Positions 46,971-58,099 of a stretch of 64,000 nucleotides of DNA are shown piece after piece. The notes beneath the pieces were generated by a model. It was given only the letters and a program-made list of their open reading frames with translations. It was not told the origin of the DNA and made no database searches. Origin of the DNA: Eurosta solidaginis (Eukaryota; Arthropoda; Insecta; Diptera; Tephritidae); assembly GCF_040869045.1 (NCBI RefSeq), contig NC_090319.1:240491832-240555831 (forward strand), written 5' to 3'. A program made the translations under genes and the position numbers. The number at the start of each line of letters is the position of its first letter. Position 1 is the stretch's first letter.

Positions 46971-47793
46971 GAGCTAATATTCATATTATATTTTGAAAAA
47001 AATTTCGTTCATATTTATTTTTAATTAAATCATTCTTTATAACTTTTCTTTGCTGTTCCCAATTTTAAATGACGGCTGACGGCAGAGTGCTCGCTTTAAG
47101 CTGTGCTAGGCGGGAGGCAATTTTTAATTTCTAATATTTTTCTAGCTTGAAACGTTTCTGACACTCTGATAACATTTACAATTTTCCATAAGAAATCATT
47201 TTCATAGCTTTCTATCTATATACATATGTATATTATAACACGGCTTGTCGTTTTCACTCTGTCATCAGTCTAATAAGCATAATATGAGTCTGCTCGAACT
47301 CATAAAGAGTGTAAACGCTCCAACTTATATATCTTATATGACTTTTTTTTGCTTCCGACTGTTTGCTGGGATATGTCTCTTAGCACATACAATATGTAGG
47401 TATAGGAGGACAGTGTCGCCCATGATAAGAATAGCTACCAAGTATAACCGTTTCTGACATTATTGACGTTTTTCCGCTTCTGGTTTCTAAATATTAAATT
47501 GCGCAAAAACTTAGAATAAAAAAATCATGGCCAACCAGAAGAGAGGTTACTAGAGTTTAACCCTGCCAGATCGGCCGCTTAAGCTCGGCTTAAACTTCAG
47601 TTAAAGTAGACTGTAAACTGCAGAATTAGTTTAAGCGTAGTTTAACTGACAAACTGAGTTAAATTTGTACTCAAAAACCGGGCCTTAATGCACTTTTACA
47701 CGAGTCTATTTTTTACTTTCAACCAAAGTTAAGGAAAAATGAACCTCGCAAATTAATCAGAAAGCCGACTACTGTTTAAAATAGGTATGTACA
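46971..47793. other. Unassigned sequence
   Basis: A GC-richer block near 47565-47680 contains repeated TTAAGC/TTTAAC words in both orientations that may be a MITE edge. No gene recognised. Confidence 0.4.
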
Positions 47794-48223
47794 TTGGGTT
47801 GGGTCGATTTGTATGGACGAAAGTTAACCTATATCGCACCATCGATTTTTCGATAGGATTTGGGCTCAGGAAAAAAAAAGTTCCACTAAACATACCCAAA
47901 AAAATAATAATTTTCGAGCCTGCGAAAAAAAGTAGATTTTTCGACCGAATTCTTCTAAATCTCCATAAAAGAATTTTTTTTTTTTTCAAAAAACTGCATT
48001 TACCAATTTTGCGTTTGCCAATTGACACAAAAAAAAAATACATAAAAAATGATTCAAATGGAGCCTTGAAAATGAAAAAAATGCATAAAAAATCGAAAAA
48101 TCCGATGAAAGCAGGCTACAAAATTATTTTTTGGGTAAGCGTAGTGGAACTTTTTGTTCGTGATCCCAAATCCAATCGACAAATCGATGGCGCGATATAG
48201 GTTAATAAATCGACCAGCTCTAA
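47794..48223. mobile_element. Foldback MITE, GGGTCGATTTA family, copy 3
   Basis: 430 bp. It starts TTGGGTTGGGTCGATTTG, and the right end reversed reads TTAGAGCTGGTCGATTTA. The inner CACCATCGATTTTTCGAT and GGGCTCAGGAAAAA words are mirrored. The flanks are TGTACA (47788-47793) and TGTGCA (48224-48229), a 6-bp duplication with one mismatch. A 137-codon frame across it is the product of the palindrome. Confidence 0.7.
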
Positions 48224-48229
48224 TGTGCA

Positions 48230-49322
48230 TACATAGCATTAAAATATTTTAGGCTCCTTATGTTGGGTTGAGTGTCATAACATTCCTGCAAGCTACGGTT
48301 ACGCCGGCAAAGCTACTCGGTCTAATTTGACTGGCATTTTCAAAAAATTAACGTCAATTAAAAATGTTGTACAAAGCGCTTTATTTGGTTTTGTGTTTGT
48401 ATGTTTTTAACTTTAACTTTAACAATTTCATTTGCTTCTCTTGCTCACCAACAGTTATAACTGATTTTTTGCCACTTTTAAAACAAGGCTACCCACCACC
48501 AATAATTTTCAGCGGCAGCACTGGCAGACAGTTGGTGCTTCTCGTCTTTAAAATGCTTTTTTGTTGTTCTACTTCTGCCTTATGTTGTTGATCCCATTTT
48601 GAATTTAATTTTGACAGGTAAAAATGTGAGCTCTGAAGCGGAGCATGTATAATGTGAAAGGCGGGAAGGTAGTTAGTGTTAATGATGATGAGTTTGAAAA
48701 AGAGAGAACTCTGAATACGATTATTATGACTATCTTTCTGATCCTGTTAATGATGAAATTATTTATGGTCGATGTTAAAATGTGGCCAAACATCCCTTGT
48801 GCAGAACCAAACATGTTTAACTTGAGCGAAGGGCCCCTTCCTCAATTATAACTCGCGCAAGGTCTTCTCTTAATTCTTCCTACCATCTCTTTAAGCTCTT
48901 ACCCTGTGATCTTACTCTGTTGTTGATTCTTTTATGTAGACAGACATGTATTTATATATTAACATAGAGTATGTGTGTAAAACCAATTTCATTGTTACCT
49001 GAAATGTATGAATAGTTGATGCTTGTTTATGATTGTATTAGAAATATATTTTGTTTTAATTGTGTTCAAATAAGAACCATTGGTTTCTTATTAGTAAACA
49101 TCTCAATAATTACAGTATCCTAATTCACCGTCATATTAGCACAATAAGAAATATATTTAGATACGATGAAAAATTGCGAGTTACAGGGTAGTTCTCTTCT
49201 ATATAATCAGAAACACAAAAATACCTAATTATTTTCATATATTCATAAGAGATACATCAGGTATTCCCTTGAGCGTTTCAGATCAATTTTGGTAGCGAAA
49301 CATTGTTCGGATATTACAAAAA
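48230..49322. other. Unassigned sequence
   Basis: Short frames near 48364-48591 and 48645-48851 show no recognisable domain and no supporting signals. Confidence 0.4.
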
Positions 49323-49510
49323 AACAAGTAAGGACGGGACTATCTTCTGCCGAAGACTTCATACCTTTCGTGAATGGGGCTGAACAATAATCTTATCCCA
49401 TTCGTAATATCAAAATAATCGACTGTATAAGATATGAAATATATAGTGAACAGGTGTAAACATACATACCTAAACGATTTAAAAGATACATAAATATAAA
49501 ATAAAAAGAT

Positions 49511-49905
49511 GATAAAAAAATGTTAAGGACTACCTTTATATAAATTGACCAAAAAATAGAAGGCAATTTAATACAGATCTAGTCTTGTTGAATTTTGATT
49601 ACAAAACTTTAACAATAGCTCTTGTAAGAATTTTGGGATTTAAAACTGTAAAGGTGGGCGCAATCTTTCAATTTAAGACAAACCATGTACTTGGGATTAA
49701 CTAGTTGATTATTTAAAATTTAAACAAGCTCTCTACCTTTATAATTTAAATCCCAAAATTCTTTTACAAGAGCTATTGTTAAAATTTTTTAGTCAAAATT
49801 CAACAAGACTATGTCTGTATTAAAGGAAAATTTTCCTTCTATTTTTTGGTCAATTTATATAAAGGTTGTCCTTAAAATTTTTTTATCATCTTTTTATTTT
49901 CAATT
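49511..49905. repeat. Long imperfect hairpin
   Basis: The left arm 49511-49655 and the right arm 49720-49905 are inverted copies sharing TATATAAATTGACCAAAAAA, AGTCTTGTTGAATTTTGA, TTAACAATAGCTCTTGTAA and AGAATTTTGGGATTTAAA. The loop is about 65 bp. No coding frame. This is either an inserted MITE or an inverted duplication. Confidence 0.75.
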
Positions 49906-50319
49906 TTTTAGTACTGCCTACAAAAAGGCAATTGCAACTTTGATTAGTAATTTAAGTAATTCCTAAATGAAAATTCTTATCTTTTTTTTTTCTTGTTCAA
50001 AATAGCAAGATTTAATAGAATTATTGGAATTTCCGCTGACAACACTGGCGAAAACAACAGAATTCCATCTCGCATTATAACAAGAGAATTCCACCTCGTT
50101 TGTCAGCTACTTAATTTGCACAGCTGAAAATTTTGGTGAAATTTGCATACGCCTGAAAGTCTAAAAGAGTCGTGGTGAAAGTCGCGTACGCCTAAAAGTA
50201 TGCAAGGACGTGCACTGAGTTGGGCCTTCAACGAGGTGGAATTCTACAACGCCTGCAACACTTAGGAGGCTAGCCATGAAGATATGGCCTAATCATCTAA
50301 ATAGTTCGACTTGTGCGTT

Positions 50320-51190
50320 ACGTAGCTCAAACTTTTTAATCAAACATTGCACTGTCACCGAGTTTTAAACTATATTTCAGGCTTCAAGTCTATAGATATC
50401 CAGGAAGTTAGTTAAAAATCGATTGCAAGATTCCAAATTTAAAACTAGTTTTCTCCATATCTCGATACATGCGCCACCTAGCGGAATTTTTTTGATAAAA
50501 TATTGCACTGTCACCGGGTTCTGACTTACGGCCCAAGTTTCATGTCTCTAGCTCTTCGGGAAGTTACTCGAAAATCGATCGCAATATTCCCCCCACTTTT
50601 AAAGGATTTGCAGTTATCTTGACTAGCGCGCAACCTAGCGGAGCTTTGTTTTCTATAAGTTGTACTGTCACCAGGCCTCTAACTAAGTGCCAAGTTTTAA
50701 GTATCTAGGTAACCGGGAAGTAAGTTAAAAATGGATTGAACAATTCCCAAATTAAAATTTGTTTTCTTACTATCTCGATCCGCGTGCCCCCTAGCGATTT
50801 TTTTTATCAAATGTTGCATTGTCACCGAGTTCTGACCCACGGCCTAAGTTTCAAATCTCTAGCTCACCGGCAAGTCACTCAGAAATCGATTGCAAGATTC
50901 CCTGCATTCTTTCAGGGATTTTCAGGGATTTCCGTTTATCTCGGTTCGTCTGCTACCTGGCGGCATTTTGGTTTCCACGAATTGTAGTGCCATCGACTCC
51001 CAAACTATGTGCTAAGTTTCAAGTCTCTGGATCACCGAGAAGTTAGTTAAAAGTCATTCGCAAAATTTCCATTTTAAAATTAATTTTCTTTATATCGCCA
51101 CCTAGCGGATTTTTTTTTCACTTGCATTGTAATGTCTCCTAGATCTGAACTATGTTCTAAGTATCGAGTGTGTAGCTCAACGGGAAGTTA
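50320..51190. repeat. Degenerate ~155-bp tandem repeat
   Basis: About six units marked by variants of CACTGTCACCGAGTTCTGAC at about 50350, 50505, 50666, 50817, 50986 and 51131. Each is followed by CTAAGTTTCAAGTCTCTAG, GGAAGTTAGTTAAAAATCGA and a CCACCTAGCGG box. Units differ considerably, so the array is old. Confidence 0.65.
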
Positions 51191-51279
51191 CCGAAAAAGA
51201 CTTTTCCGTTGGTCAAAAATTCGTATGGAAATGAGGGGAAAAACATGAAAGCGACTTAATATAAAGGTAATAATAATAA

Positions 51280-51960
51280 TAATAAAAAATAGGTACGTAC
51301 TTTGTGTGAGGATTCAAATGTAGAAATTGGCAAACGATTCTTATCTGAACAATCGGTTGTAGGGGACATATATATGTATATGACCGATCTCTTCGAATTG
51401 TATAGACAACAATATGTGCGATATATGAAAGCAAATGTGAAATTTGAGGGTTCTAGCTGTTATAATGGGGGAAAAATTACGAAAAGTTTCTCATCTGAAC
51501 AATCGGTTGTATGAGATATATACTATATATACCGCCGATCTATACAATTTTTCAGATAACAATGAAAGCTTTATACGTAAGCATTCGGTGAAATTTCAAG
51601 TTCTTATCTGTTAAAATGGGGCAGAAATTACGAAAAGTTTCTTATCTGAACAATCGGTTGTATGAGATATATACTATATATACACCGATCTATACAATTT
51701 TTTCAGGCAACAACGAAAGGACTATATGTAAGCATTCGGTGAAATCTGAAGCCTTTAGCTGTTAAAATGGGGCAGTAATTACGAAAAGCTTCTTATTTGA
51801 ACAATCGTTTGTTCGGGATATATGCTATATATTCGACCGATCTAATCCGTTTTTTTCATACAACAATGTATGCAATATACGAACGCCTATTGTGAAGTTT
51901 GACAAAAGGAGGAAGATATGACAAAAATTATCTTTTCTGAAAAATCGGTTGTATGGGGGA
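51280..51960 (+). repeat. Type-X DINE-like tandem units, ~150 bp
   Basis: CTGAACAATCGGTTGTATGA-type words recur at about 51346, 51496, 51646 and 51797, 150-151 bp apart. Each is followed by a GATATATACTATATATAC stretch and a CGATCTATACAATTTTT stretch. This is the reverse complement of the 6410-6960 units. Confidence 0.75.
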
Positions 51961-52199
51961 TATATGCTATAGTGGTCCGATCCGGCTGGTTCCGACAAAT
52001 GTCTAATCAGATACCTAAATATACACGCTCACCAAATTTTATCAACATGTATCAAAAATTGAGGGCCTAGTTTGCATACAAATAGACAGACGGGCATGGC
52101 TTATTGGTGGGTCTATCTATTTTCCTTTAAGGACATACAATTTTGAGATTCGTGACGAAGTTAATACACCAAATCATTTTCAAGAAAGTTATAATAACC

Positions 52200-52665
52200 A
52201 CCCGAAAAGGTTTCAACTCATGATGTGTAAGTATTTTTATTCCATTTTCCATCCTTCGAAAAATGTTCACATGAGAAGCACACCAAAATTAGGTGTGTGA
52301 AGCTGGCAGCCCAAAATGCGATTATTTTATGTGTGGTTCGTTTGTCCGGCCCACTGTTTTCGACAGAAAAACAAAAACATTCAAACTGAAAATCGAACAT
52401 AAAAATAAAATAAAAAAATTTGAAGCATTTCATTCATATAAATGGACAAAAATCAGGGAAAAATTTCTCCTTATATAAAGACATGTTCTTGCTAAACTTT
52501 GATTTTTAAATTTTGACATAGAAATTGCAAAAATATTTATGAGAAGTAAAAATATAAAAGTGGAGCGAGCTATACGAGCATTTCAAGATTCGAGAATCTT
52601 ATAAGAAGTCGAGATCTCTAGTCTCGAAATTCTTGCTTGTGTTCTGGAAAAAAGCATAAGCTAAA
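52200..52665. other. Unassigned sequence
   Basis: No gene, RNA or bounded repeat recognised between the DINE-like element and the Helitron. Confidence 0.4.
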
Positions 52666-52839
52666 TCTATATACATAATAGAAAGTGGTGTTAGTTACAC
52701 TACGCATAACTCAAAAACGGATGAACCGATTTCGCTGAAAATTGGTGGAGAGGTAGCTTAGTACCAGGGAACGGACATAGGATACTTTTAATCGCGTCTA
52801 GGGTTTTGAGATCAAAACGTGGACCTGGGCTATCGTCGG

Positions 52840-53760
52840 ATGTGTTTGTACAATATGGATATCAAATGAAAGCTGTTGATGAGTGCTTTAGTACTGGGTA
52901 GTCTTCATACCTATTGGTGACTAAGGTCTCGAGATATAGGCCAAAACGGCAGCCCGTAAACGCCTAGATAGTGTTTTTACATTATGGATATCAAATGAAA
53001 GCTGTTGATGAGCGCTTGACTACAGGGTAATTTTCATACCTATTTGTGACTAGGGTCTTGAGATATAGGCCAAAAAGTGGATCAGGGTAACACTAGGATG
53101 TGTTTTTACATTATGGGTATCAAATTGAAGCTGTTGATGAGTGCTTTAGTACAGGGTAATTTTTATACCTATTTGTGACTAGGGTCTCGAAATATATATG
53201 CCAAAACATGGATCAGGGTAACACTAGGATGTGTTTTTAAATTATGAGTATCAAATTGAAGCTGTTGATGAGTGATTTAGTACAGGGTAGTTTTGATACC
53301 TATTGGTGACTAGGGTCTCGAGATATAGGCCAAAAAGTGGATCAGGGTAACACTAGGATGTGTTTTTATATTATGGGTATCAAATTGAAGCTGTTGATGA
53401 GTGCTTTAGTACAGGGTAGTTTTCATAACTATTGGTAACTAGGGTCTCGAGATATATGCCAAAACGTGGATCAGGGTAACACTAGGATGTGTTTTTACAT
53501 TATGGGTACCAAATTGAAGCTGTTGATGTATGCTTTAGTACAGGGTAGTTTTCATACCTATTGGTGACTAGTGTCTTGAAATATAGGCCAAAACGTGGAT
53601 CAGGGTGACCCTAGGTAGGTTTTTTTACATTATGGGTACCAAATGGAAGCTGTTGATTGATGTGTTCTTTAGTACAGAGCAATTTTTACATCGCTGGGTG
53701 TCCAGGGTCTCGAGATATAGGCCAAAACTTGGACCCGGATACCCCTAGAATGTGTGTGTA
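52840..53760 (+). repeat. ~130-bp tandem array in the Helitron
   Basis: About seven monomers with GTGTTTTTACATTATGGGTA, AAGCTGTTGATGAGTGCTTT, GGTCTCGAGATATAGGCCAA and GGATCAGGGTAACACTAGGA. TGTTTTT words at 53101, 53232, 53361 and 53490 are 129-131 bp apart. The monomer is related to the type-A DINE-like monomer. Confidence 0.85.
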
Positions 53761-53924
53761 ATATGCAGGCATGCTTAACCAACGAACCGATATCATTTCG
53801 TTACGATAACTAAAGTTAATAAACGAAACAAAGTCATTTCGTCCATACGTACGTCGTATTCGATTTTCCTGAAATTTGGTATATTAATTTGCCTATATTA
53901 GTATTTACGATCCGACCAGAGACG

Positions 53925-54210
53925 GACTGGGACTGGGATTAGGACCAGGACTGGGACTGAGACGCGGAGTGGTACTGGGACTGGGACTCGGAATGGGACT
54001 GGAACAAAATACATACCACCCTCTGGGACTGGCAATAATCGATGAAGAGGAATGAGAAGAACTTGAGAGAAGAGAAAAGAGAGAAGGAGAAGGAGACTGC
54101 GAAAGAGATAGAATGAGACGAAGATAGAGGTAGATGAAGCGAAAATGACGGAGAGAGGAGTGAATAAAATGATGAAGAAAAAGTGAAGAGGGGGGGGGGG
54201 GGGGGGGGGT
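53925..54210 (+). repeat. GGGACT minisatellite and purine-rich tract with a 21-base G run
   Basis: Repeated GGGACT/GGAACT-like hexamers at 53925-54005, then GA-rich DNA, then an uninterrupted G run at 54190-54210. On the minus strand this gives a Pro/Val-rich frame that is a by-product of the repeat. Confidence 0.8.
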
Positions 54211-54297
54211 GGAGACACAGTCAGACGGAAAACGCTTATTAAGATGTATGCAGATAGACCAAATTTAGGGCAGAACAACGTCTGGCGGGTCTACTAG

Positions 54298-56042
54298 TAT
54301 AGTTATAAAAACTTAAAAAATTATGCACCCCTTTAAAAAAAAAATTTAAGTTTTCGCGTTGAGCTCTATAATATCACTATTGAGTTTAAATATCAGTGAA
54401 ATACCAATTCGTATCACAAAGGTAACGCTAATTGTGTTATTGTACGACCTTTTACACAAAGTTTTGTATGGCGTGGTGGCCAAAATATTTTACCAGCCTA
54501 ACTCGGTTTTGAGGACTGTTAGTGTCAGTGTTAGTGTTGATAAAAATAAAATTATAAATAAAATATTTATATGGAAACGATTTTTTTAAACAATTATTCA
54601 AACCAACCCTTTCTTTCGCTAACTCACCCAGATTTATGGAAACTAGTATCGCCCAGGGTCGAAAATTCGACAAATCCAATTTTTTAACAAAAGGGATATT
54701 CAAACATAAAGCTTTTAGGTAGATTTCAATACATGGAACATACTTTTTCGCTTGGCTAATGATTTATCAAACTGCCGCAAAAACTTATTTTTGAAAAAAA
54801 TTATACTTAGCAGCTTTACACTTCAAGTGTACCACATGATAATAGAGTTCTATGAGTGCACATTTTCTTTTGCAAGATTCCCATATTCGCTGTATACCAA
54901 AATTCCATTCCGGTTATGGATATACAGGTGTCACACCCCTCTTTTGAATCCTCCCCGAACTTTCGTTCACACTTTGACATTAAAAAAATAAACAGCTATG
55001 CTAAGTTCCAGGAATATGAAATAATCTGTACACCAGATAAACGATATGGAAATCAAATTTTAATGGGAGGTGTCACACTGCTTTCTCCAATTCCTCCCCT
55101 GATCTGCCTGCCAGGTATCACTGCCCTGCCCTGGCAATACTACCCTCAGAGATTTTTATTTTTTCATTTGTTGCTATATATATCCGATGCCACGCGCCTA
55201 CACTCAAACTTTTTGCAGTGTACAACCCTCTTTTACAATTGTTTCCACTGTTCTCTAACAATATGATATCGATGTTGGGCATCGCCTGCTAACTATCATT
55301 TGCCTGGTATTAACAATCTTAGAGATACTTGATTTTCATATGTTGGTATATATATCAGATGCCATGCTACCCTAACATCAAAAATACTATTATGCACTGA
55401 ATAATTCTATTTCCTACAAATTGGTACATATTTCATCCAAATTGGCCAAATAAGCGGAAGTTCCCAAAATTCGTTACAATATGTATGGAGATAGATATGT
55501 AGTTACCATATTCGAGTTCTTTGCAGGGCTTACCACTTTTCGTTAAAAGTTTGATATTATCATTAAAAGCATTGACACCAAATTACAGGGATTTAGCTGC
55601 AGTAGTTTCTAATATGTGTTATAAGGATATTTGAGTTTGTATAGGCGATGCCACGCACTTTATTCCAATATTCGACAATTTTCGTTCAAAATATTGGCAG
55701 ATTTACCAAGTTTGAGTAAAGTGACTCAATCGGTTCAGGAGATATTTGATACAAAAAGAAAAATTTAAGGGGGATCCACACCCTCTTTGCTAATTCTTTC
55801 CACTTTCGTTCACTGATATAATATCGATGTTGGGCATCTGTATTAACACACTTAGAGATATTTGATTTTTCATATGTTGGTATATATATTGCATGTCACG
55901 CCCCTAAATACCTAAAGTATCCCTTAAGCCCTGAAAAATTATATTTCAAATTCGTGCATATTTCATTGAAATCGGCTAAACGAGGCGTTCAAAATATGAG
56001 TTGAAAATTTTGCGTGTGGGGTCAGTGGCGTAGTGAGGTTTC
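54298..56042. repeat. Degenerate dispersed repeat with ~560-bp spaced units
   Basis: From about 54900 a block recurs: ATATCGATGTTGGGCATC, then TAGAGATA, TTGATTTTCATATGTTGGTA and a GCCATGC/GTCACGC box occur at 55264-55372 and again at 55826-55910. CCACGC/CACACCC phrases are scattered through it, as in DINE-like tails. No gene recognised; 54298-54890 shows nothing specific. Confidence 0.4.
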
Positions 56043-57276
56043 CTTGCGCCCGGGTAAAGAGTTTCCTTCTTATAATTTTATCATGGGCTGAAGATATCAT
56101 CTATAAGTAGACTTAAATACATATTTAATAATAATATGATTATAATAAATTAGTAAAACTAATATCTAATTTTGCTTGCCTTTGAGGAAGCAAATAAGTA
56201 TATCAATGATATCAAAATTTATCATTAAAAATTTTTCTTTTTCCACACTTAATAACGTTAGGTCCCTTTGGCGAATATGTCAAAATCAGTTTTATTTTGC
56301 TGAATGAACGTTCGCAGCTAACAATTGATACTGAGATAGGCAAGAGTATTTGAAGTGCCAATCGCAAGTTGTGGAAAAACGTATTCTCCATATGACTTTT
56401 CTTTTCTACTTTAAAGTAATATTTTGCAGTCACATATTTCGATAAAAAGTTCTGTTCCATCGAAATATGTATTATAAAATTCACCCAAGTTATTTCTTTC
56501 TAACTCGTTATTATCCTTGTTTAACAAATTTCCAACGTCTAAGAGAGATCCAAATTTAAAACTAATATCATTTAGTCGTGTAAATCTTGTACGTACTTCT
56601 TATTGGAGACGATCGAGAACACTTTTCATAACCCGAGAAATTTCACATTTTGCGGAAAAATCAACATCTCTAGCCGATTCTCCGGGCATTTTGCGCCGCC
56701 TTCTTATACGTTTTACTATATCAATATCACATTTTTCACAAAGACACTTCGCTTTTCGAATTGCTTCTTCACAGAGAATATCTCGAATTTCGGATAGTTC
56801 AGTCAGTAATGATTTAAGATCATGGCACGCTTCTCTAAAATTCATTCCCGGATCTTGTAATCGGAGCTGCTCACGATCAATCCTACTTAAGATTTCATAC
56901 CAGAAATGAACTATGTTATGAAACTAAAATTAAGTATATTTTGCAACAGAATTGTAGATTCGCTTCTGGTGTCACTTGTGGTGTTAGTGTCGCCTCCTAA
57001 TTGTTCTAAGTGTTCTACAACATTCTCTAGCCCATCGATGATAAGGCTAACCGCATATATTCTGGCGCTCCATGGTGTTTCAGATTCACGTTTGACAGTT
57101 TTTGTTAAACCATTTCTTAATAATTCCCATGGTAACCTTGTACGTGACGTAAGTAAAATATATGCTTTCAATTATTCTACAGCCTGTCGCAAGTGTTCCG
57201 GATATATGCATGCATATTTTAGTACAGAAAACTTTTTCCACAAGATGTCCCTTTTCCCCCGCTCACTACGCCACTC
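56043..57276 (-). mobile_element. Deleted hAT transposon (ZMYM1-like), 1234 bp
   Basis: The left end is CAGTGGCGTAGTGAG; the right end reversed is GAGTGGCGTAGTGAG. The flanks are TGTGGGGT (56035-56042) and TGTGGCGT (57277-57284), an 8-bp duplication with one mismatch. Transposase pieces lie on the minus strand between the ends. It is inserted in the degenerate repeat to its left. Confidence 0.8.
56212..57171 (-). pseudogene. hAT (ZMYM1-like) transposase fragments
   Basis: Three minus-strand pieces in order. 57171-56911 reads ETPWSARIYAVSLIIDGLEN, then SDTRSESTILLQNILNFSFI, part of the RNase-H-like region with the helical insertion. 56845-56600 reads MNFREACHDLKSLLTELSEI, a CLCEKCDID segment and RVMKSVLDRLQ. 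56484-56212 reads NLRLALQILLPISVSIVSCE, then the RSFSKIKLILTY dimerisation motif. Between the pieces are frame changes and stops, and the N-terminal third (zinc fingers and first catalytic Asp) is missing. A full ZMYM1-like transposase is several times longer, so this is a deletion derivative. Confidence 0.75.
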
Positions 57277-57284
57277 TGTGGCGT

Positions 57285-58099
57285 ATTTATACATAGATAT
57301 ATTAGATATATTACTGATCCTGTAAACAAATTTAATTTAAAAAAATTGTCTTGTTTAAATAAGTTGGATTTGTGTCGATGACAGTAATCTGGTGCAACAT
57401 TTCAAATTTAAGTTTTGAAAAAAAGGAACACCGATTTCAATAAACTTTTTTTGGGACTATCGTCATACATTTGATTAACACCGGTCTATCGTCGAGGGAA
57501 CTCAAACTGGTAAAGTGGACTCTACATCTGCTATCTGCCGCGTAAGCTGCACAAAGGAGGGTACGTATCTAGGCTGCCATTCCGAGTCGATATTTGGACC
57601 TCGAATAGTGCGCACATCCAATAACTAGAGTTATGTCTCCCGTCGATCTCAACGTGATCTCCTTCGCTTCATGTCAGGGGACAGCCAAGTAGCTTTTCGT
57701 GCTCTTTTATGCTATTAACGATTTTAGCACGGTATTCAGTTCACAAAAAAGCGCTCAAGAAATATCTTTATTTTCCTCTTGTTAGCCACATTTTAAAACT
57801 TTATTTGAAAACATGTATTTTCTTATTTTATTATTCATTTTCTTTAGAAACCCTGAAATGCTTAAGAAACGCACAAAAATTCTTTGCACGTTCCAATTGG
57901 TATATGCAGAACGCTTTTCGAACGAAATTTAGTAAGGACAATGAATAATATAAAAGGAAAATACACATTTTAAGTAAAAAACTTCAAGTTTGGCTTCCGA
58001 GGGGGAAATAAAAAATTCTTTGGTGCTTTCTTATGATCTGGATACCGCGCTTTTACTTGAAAAGTTAGATTTTTTGCGCTTAGACCCACTTTAAATATT
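57285..58099. other. Unassigned sequence with a possible relic at 57470-57720
   Basis: 57480-57700 is less AT-rich than its surroundings (GTGGACTCTACATCTGCTAT, GTCGATATTTGGACCTCGAA, CGTGATCTCCTTCGCTTCAT). It looks like eroded coding DNA of a dispersed element that I cannot identify. Confidence 0.3.

Larger units (their letters stand above)
49323..52199 (+). mobile_element. DINE-1/INE-1-like element, type X, copy 2 (composite)
   Basis: It starts AACAAGTAAGGACGGGACTA and continues GAATGGGGCTGAACAATAAT, as the minus strand of 10700 does. It ends with GTGACGAAGTTAATACACC and a hairpin-like tail at about 52199, matching the minus strand of 6133. The phrase ACAGACGGGCATGGCTTATT lies near that end. 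Inside are a long hairpin (49511-49905), a degenerate array (50320-51190) and the type-X tandem units (51280-51960); the first two may be later insertions. Confidence 0.55.
52666..54297 (+). mobile_element. Non-autonomous Helitron, 1632 bp, complete ends
   Basis: The 5' end is TCTATATACATAATAGAAAG after an A (52665), followed by AAACGGATGAACCGATTTCG. The 3' end is CGTCTGGCGGGTCTACTAG before a T (54298); AGACC (about 54257) and GGTCT can pair upstream of it. This is the canonical TC...CTAG form between A and T, with no target duplication. The body is a tandem array, then GGGACT-type minisatellite and purine-rich DNA. It has no Rep/helicase. Confidence 0.85.

Noticed and set aside
47787..48200. 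137-codon frame
   Set aside because: It coincides with the foldback MITE and is produced by its A/T-rich arms.
48645..48851. Short frame with a hydrophobic stretch as a small membrane protein
   Set aside because: No conserved motif, no supporting signals and AT-rich composition; a chance frame is more likely.
53898..54278. Minus-strand Pro/Val-rich 126-codon frame
   Set aside because: It is a by-product of the GGGACT minisatellite and the G run inside a Helitron.
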